From Hyphomicrobiales bacterium (GTDB lineage: Bacteria; Pseudomonadota; Alphaproteobacteria; Rhizobiales; HXMU1428-3): DNA of 64,000 nucleotides. The stretch is taken from the NCBI GenBank assembly GCA_021775425.1, contig JAJFHX010000022.1:62001-126000 (forward strand). The letters run 5' to 3'. Shown here in pieces: positions 61,443-64,000 of the stretch (positions are counted from its first letter, which is position 1; each line of letters starts with the position of its first letter). Below the pieces are notes generated by a model. That model was not told the DNA's origin. It saw nothing but the letters and a program-made list of their open reading frames with translations, and made no database searches. Made by a program: the position numbers and the translations under genes.

Positions 61443-62042
61443 GTGTCACGTGAATTAAGAATAGATGTTGGCGTGATTGCTGAAAAACGCAAGGCCCGCT
61501 CTGAATGGGCTGACGATTATTGGGTGCCAACGGCCATTATTGAAGGTCATGTTCATCATAAACCTGGTGAGATGATGCGCCAGACAGAAACCGGCACAAT
61601 GTACTTCATGGGCTTTTCGGAAATTTACTGTCACGCCAAAGAAGCCGAAGCTTATGTCCATAATTTTGAAAGTGAGATCCCGGCAATTTTTATCATTTTA
61701 AGACCAGATGATGATGATGAACACCCTTTGCCATGGTATGTCCACTCGGTAACTGTCTCCCCTTATGAAGCACAGGATTTCGCAGATTCGTCTGAAGAGA
61801 TTATAGAGCGCGTCGCCATGCCAATGACGATTGCATCAGCACTGATGGAGTTCACAGATCAGCATCATGAAGATGTTCCGTTTAAAAAAAGAAAGCGTGA
61901 GAATTTCAAAGAAGAAAAATTAATTTTCGGCAAAGAGCCGGTTTTTACCAGAACCAAAACCGAAAACAGCAACAATGCGACACAAAGATTAAGCGCAAGA
62001 CAAACATCTGGCGCAAAAAAGAATGGTAAAGTAAATGACTGA
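61443..62042 (+). CDS. DUF3305-domain protein
   Basis: A 199-residue protein. IDVGVIAEKRKARSEWADDYWVPTAIIEG, visible as VIAEKRKARSEWADDYW, then YHV-like CHAKEAEAYVHNFES and PPLYVHSVTVSPYEAQDF (here PWYVHSVTVSPYEAQ), fit DUF3305. The last 55 residues are basic and disordered. Start is GTG with GAGGAAG upstream. DUF3305 and DUF3306 genes accompany formate dehydrogenase operons; function unknown. Its end overlaps the next start by 8 bases. Confidence 0.85.
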   Translation: MSRELRIDVGVIAEKRKARSEWADDYWVPTAIIEGHVHHKPGEMMRQTETGTMYFMGFSEIYCHAKEAEAYVHNFESEIPAIFIILRPDDDDEHPLPWYVHSVTVSPYEAQDFADSSEEIIERVAMPMTIASALMEFTDQHHEDVPFKKRKRENFKEEKLIFGKEPVFTRTKTENSNNATQRLSARQTSGAKKNGKVND

Positions 62043-62820
62043 AAAACAAGAAGAAAAAAGCTTCTTTGACCGTTGGTCATATCGCAAGGCCATGACAGAA
62101 GAAGCAAAAACAAAAGAGCTTAAAGAAGCAGCACTAGAACAACAGAATGCACTGGACCCGCAGATAGATAATGCGGAAGTCAGACTGCAAGATGAAAGTG
62201 CTGAACTGCGACAAACCGGTATGCAGCCTGTCTCACCTGAAGAAGCCGAAGAGATGGAGCAAAATCATGAAGCGGCTAAGGCGGTTGATCTTGAAACTCT
62301 GAACTATAATTCAGACTATCAGGTGTTCTTTAAAAAAGGTGTTCCAGAGCATTTAAAAAACATGGCCATGCGCAAACTCTGGATCAGCAACCCGGTGCTG
62401 GCAAATGTTGACGGACTCAATGAATATGATGAAAATTTTGCAGACCCGGCGCTGAATACTTTTAAATCAATCTGGGATGTTGGCAAAGGTTACCTGACAG
62501 ATGAAGACAAGCACACACCTGTCAAAGAGGCCGTCTCATCACTGGCTGATCCCGAAGAAGAGGGGGCTGATCAGTCAACTGAACAGGACCAGGATGAAAG
62601 CGAAATTTCAACTGAGAATGATCTTGAAGATGAGCAAAATGAAGAAGCTTCAGAGCACATCGAAACAGCACAAAACGCCCCCTCAGATGAGCAGAAAAAC
62701 CAATCCGAATTTGCAGAATTAAGTGGCAATGAAGACCTCGAACCAGCCGTTTTTGCTGAAGAAGAAGAACCACAAAATAAACGGGTTTCAATGCGCAGTC
62801 GGCTGTTTGAAAATGAATAA
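62035..62820 (+). CDS. DUF3306-domain protein
   Basis: A 261-residue acidic protein. FFDRWSYRKAM near the start and NYNSDYQVFFKKGVPEHLKN, then MRKLWISNPVLANVDGLNEY, are the DUF3306 core (about 85-140). The C-terminal 100 residues are very rich in Glu, Asp and Gln, likely unstructured. It is coupled to the DUF3305 gene. Together they form the distal part of the formate dehydrogenase locus. Confidence 0.87.
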   Translation: MTEKQEEKSFFDRWSYRKAMTEEAKTKELKEAALEQQNALDPQIDNAEVRLQDESAELRQTGMQPVSPEEAEEMEQNHEAAKAVDLETLNYNSDYQVFFKKGVPEHLKNMAMRKLWISNPVLANVDGLNEYDENFADPALNTFKSIWDVGKGYLTDEDKHTPVKEAVSSLADPEEEGADQSTEQDQDESEISTENDLEDEQNEEASEHIETAQNAPSDEQKNQSEFAELSGNEDLEPAVFAEEEEPQNKRVSMRSRLFENE

Positions 62821-62841
62821 CCTCAATGCTCAAAAAAACTA

Positions 62842-62894
62842 GACAAATTGTCCACTATTTCAACCGATAAGTGGACATTTTGGCGACTGTAATT
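62842..62894. repeat. Palindromic repeat element, right copy
   Basis: TGTCCACT (62849-62856) and AGTGGACA (62870-62877) are separated by 13 bases, followed by TTTTGGCGACTGTAATT. This repeats the arrangement at 47493-47538 in the same orientation, including the conserved TTGGCGACTGT tail. GACAAATTGTCC (62842-62853) precedes it in the place of the left copy's palindrome. It sits 63 bases before the mrp start. Confidence 0.75.
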
Positions 62895-62956
62895 TGCATA
62901 AGGCATCGCCTATGATGCCAAAAAATAAAATAACGCTGCCGAAGAGAATATCTTTT

Positions 62957-64000
62957 ATGAACATACCAACCAACGAACAGCTCCTTGAACAATTGAAGAA
63001 TGTCAAAGGGCCTGATCTGGAAAGCAATATTGTCGATCTTGGCATCGTCTCAGACATCCATTATGCAGATGGCAAAGTTTCTTTTTCACTTTCTGTCCCG
63101 GCAGAAAGAGCAGAAAAACTAGAACCCATGCGCGCAGCTGCCGAAAAAACAATCATGGAAGTCGAGGGTGTTGAAAAAGCACTTGTAGTTTTAACCGCCG
63201 AGTCAAACTCAAAATCAGCTGGCGCAACCCCAACAGGCGGTTCAATGCCCGGCAGTGGGGCAGACACACAGGTCAGGCCAGCCCCCGATGCCAAAGAAAT
63301 GGGCGCGGTTCCTCCGCCAATGGCAGGCAAAGCTGGCGGCTCAGCCCCGGCACCCGAAAAAGCCGGCCTCCCTAAAGGAATCAAATCAATCATTGCCGTC
63401 GCATCAGGCAAAGGCGGTGTCGGCAAATCAACCACTTCAGTTAATCTGGCGCTTGCCATGCAGGCCAAAGGAAAAAAGGTCGGTATTCTTGACGCTGATA
63501 TTTACGGCCCTTCATTACCGCGTCTATTAGGCATCGCCGGGCGGCCACAACAAGTCTCCGGCAGCATCATCAAACCGCTTGAAGGCTTTGGCATCAAAGT
63601 AATCTCCATGGGCTTTCTGGTCGATGAGGAAACCCCGATGATCTGGCGTGGGCCTATGGTGATTTCAGCCATCACTCAAATGTTGCGTCAGGTAGAATGG
63701 GGGGAAATTGACATTCTGGTTGTAGACATGCCCCCGGGTACTGGTGATGTCCAGCTAACAATGGCCCAGCAGGTGCCGCTGGCAGGCGCTGTGATTGTAT
63801 CAACCCCGCAGGATCTTGCCCTGATAGACGCCAGAAAAGGGCTGAACATGTTCCGTCAGGTTGATGTGCCTTTGCTTGGCATTATTGAAAATATGAGTTA
63901 TTTCATCTGTGATAAATGCGGTGAAAAACATGAAATTTTCGGCCATGGTGGCGCAAGAGACGAAGCTGAGCGCATTGGTGTGCCCTATTTAGGCGGTGTT
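62957..64000 (+). CDS. Mrp/ApbC-type Fe-S carrier ATPase (partial, runs off the window)
   Basis: 348 codons are visible with no stop. The N-terminal MIP18-like domain (about 1-85) and a Pro/Gly-rich linker (about 88-140) are followed by the P-loop ATPase: deviant Walker A GKGGVGKSTT (151-160), DADIYGPSLPRLLG, VVDMPPGTGDVQLT and the metal-binding pair in FICDKCGEKHEIFG. Mrp proteins hold and hand over [4Fe-4S] clusters. Its position next to a large Fe-S enzyme locus is fitting, but the gene is a general housekeeping type. Confidence 0.93.
   Translation, partial: MNIPTNEQLLEQLKNVKGPDLESNIVDLGIVSDIHYADGKVSFSLSVPAERAEKLEPMRAAAEKTIMEVEGVEKALVVLTAESNSKSAGATPTGGSMPGSGADTQVRPAPDAKEMGAVPPPMAGKAGGSAPAPEKAGLPKGIKSIIAVASGKGGVGKSTTSVNLALAMQAKGKKVGILDADIYGPSLPRLLGIAGRPQQVSGSIIKPLEGFGIKVISMGFLVDEETPMIWRGPMVISAITQMLRQVEWGEIDILVVDMPPGTGDVQLTMAQQVPLAGAVIVSTPQDLALIDARKGLNMFRQVDVPLLGIIENMSYFICDKCGEKHEIFGHGGARDEAERIGVPYLGGV

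Noticed and set aside
47480-62894. Composite transposon carrying the formate dehydrogenase genes
   Set aside because: The two elements are in direct orientation, no transposase is present, no target duplication was seen, and the gene set is a normal alphaproteobacterial Fdh cluster.
1-64000. tRNA, rRNA or riboswitch
   Set aside because: Intergenic regions were read for cloverleaf-like and known riboswitch cores, including upstream of transporters; none was convincing. A covariance-model search would be decisive.

Overview
The window looks like chromosome of a marine-type alphaproteobacterium of moderate GC. The reasons are the PhnA/PhnY phosphonoacetate route, many TRAP transporters, MocR/LysR/GntR-FCD regulators paired with transport genes, and a periplasmic formate dehydrogenase locus carrying the DUF3305/DUF3306/DUF6352/DUF6494 accessory genes seen in Hyphomicrobiales and roseobacters. 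The exact genus cannot be read from the sequence. No rRNA, tRNA, CRISPR array, phage gene or intact transposase was found.

Layout. 0-10 kb: end of a methyltransferase gene; three exported proteins (Cys-rich repeat protein, M15 peptidase, caspase-like protein); lrp/ald divergent pair; DM13 protein; MocR/EamA divergent pair; tetR-yciI behind a very good palindromic operator. 10-20.5 kb: a phosphonate locus. An operon on the minus strand (iron alcohol dehydrogenase, phnD, phnC, phnE, phnE) diverges from lysR, phnA (phosphonoacetate hydrolase), phnY (phosphonoacetaldehyde dehydrogenase) and a Na/Pi cotransporter-PhoU gene. No phnW or phnX is present, so the alcohol dehydrogenase may supply phosphonoacetaldehyde from 2-hydroxyethylphosphonate. 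20.6-32.6 kb: a catabolic region of unknown substrate: a PanB-like enzyme with altered metal ligands, GntR-FCD regulator, DctPQM TRAP transporter, PhyH-type dioxygenase, then a fatty acid hydroxylase operon diverging from an FAD oxidoreductase and an IlvD/Edd dehydratase. Their promoters share short sequence motifs.

32.6-42.8 kb: a glycan locus. On the minus strand an SDR epimerase, three tandem paralogous glycosyltransferases and a cytoplasmic GH39-like hydrolase; on the plus strand a CDP-paratose/tyvelose epimerase-like SDR, a UDP-glucuronate decarboxylase and a TylF-like methyltransferase. 43-47.3 kb: a TAXI-TRAP transporter with a double cupin protein. 47.9-62.8 kb: formate dehydrogenase locus: TorD-type chaperone, a small Tat-signal protein, FdhA (Cys form), FdhB, FdhC, a WD40-cytochrome c fusion, a 41-residue membrane peptide, an HtrA-like protease, several DUF proteins, a multi-cluster ferredoxin protein, DUF3305 and DUF3306. 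Two copies of a roughly 55-bp palindromic element flank this locus. The window ends inside an Mrp/ApbC-type Fe-S carrier gene.

A recurring regulatory theme is that each of the three solute-binding-protein genes (phnD, dctP, TAXI) is followed directly by an intercistronic hairpin before the membrane components, which would allow more binding protein than permease to be made. All functional statements rest on motif recognition by eye; no database search was run.
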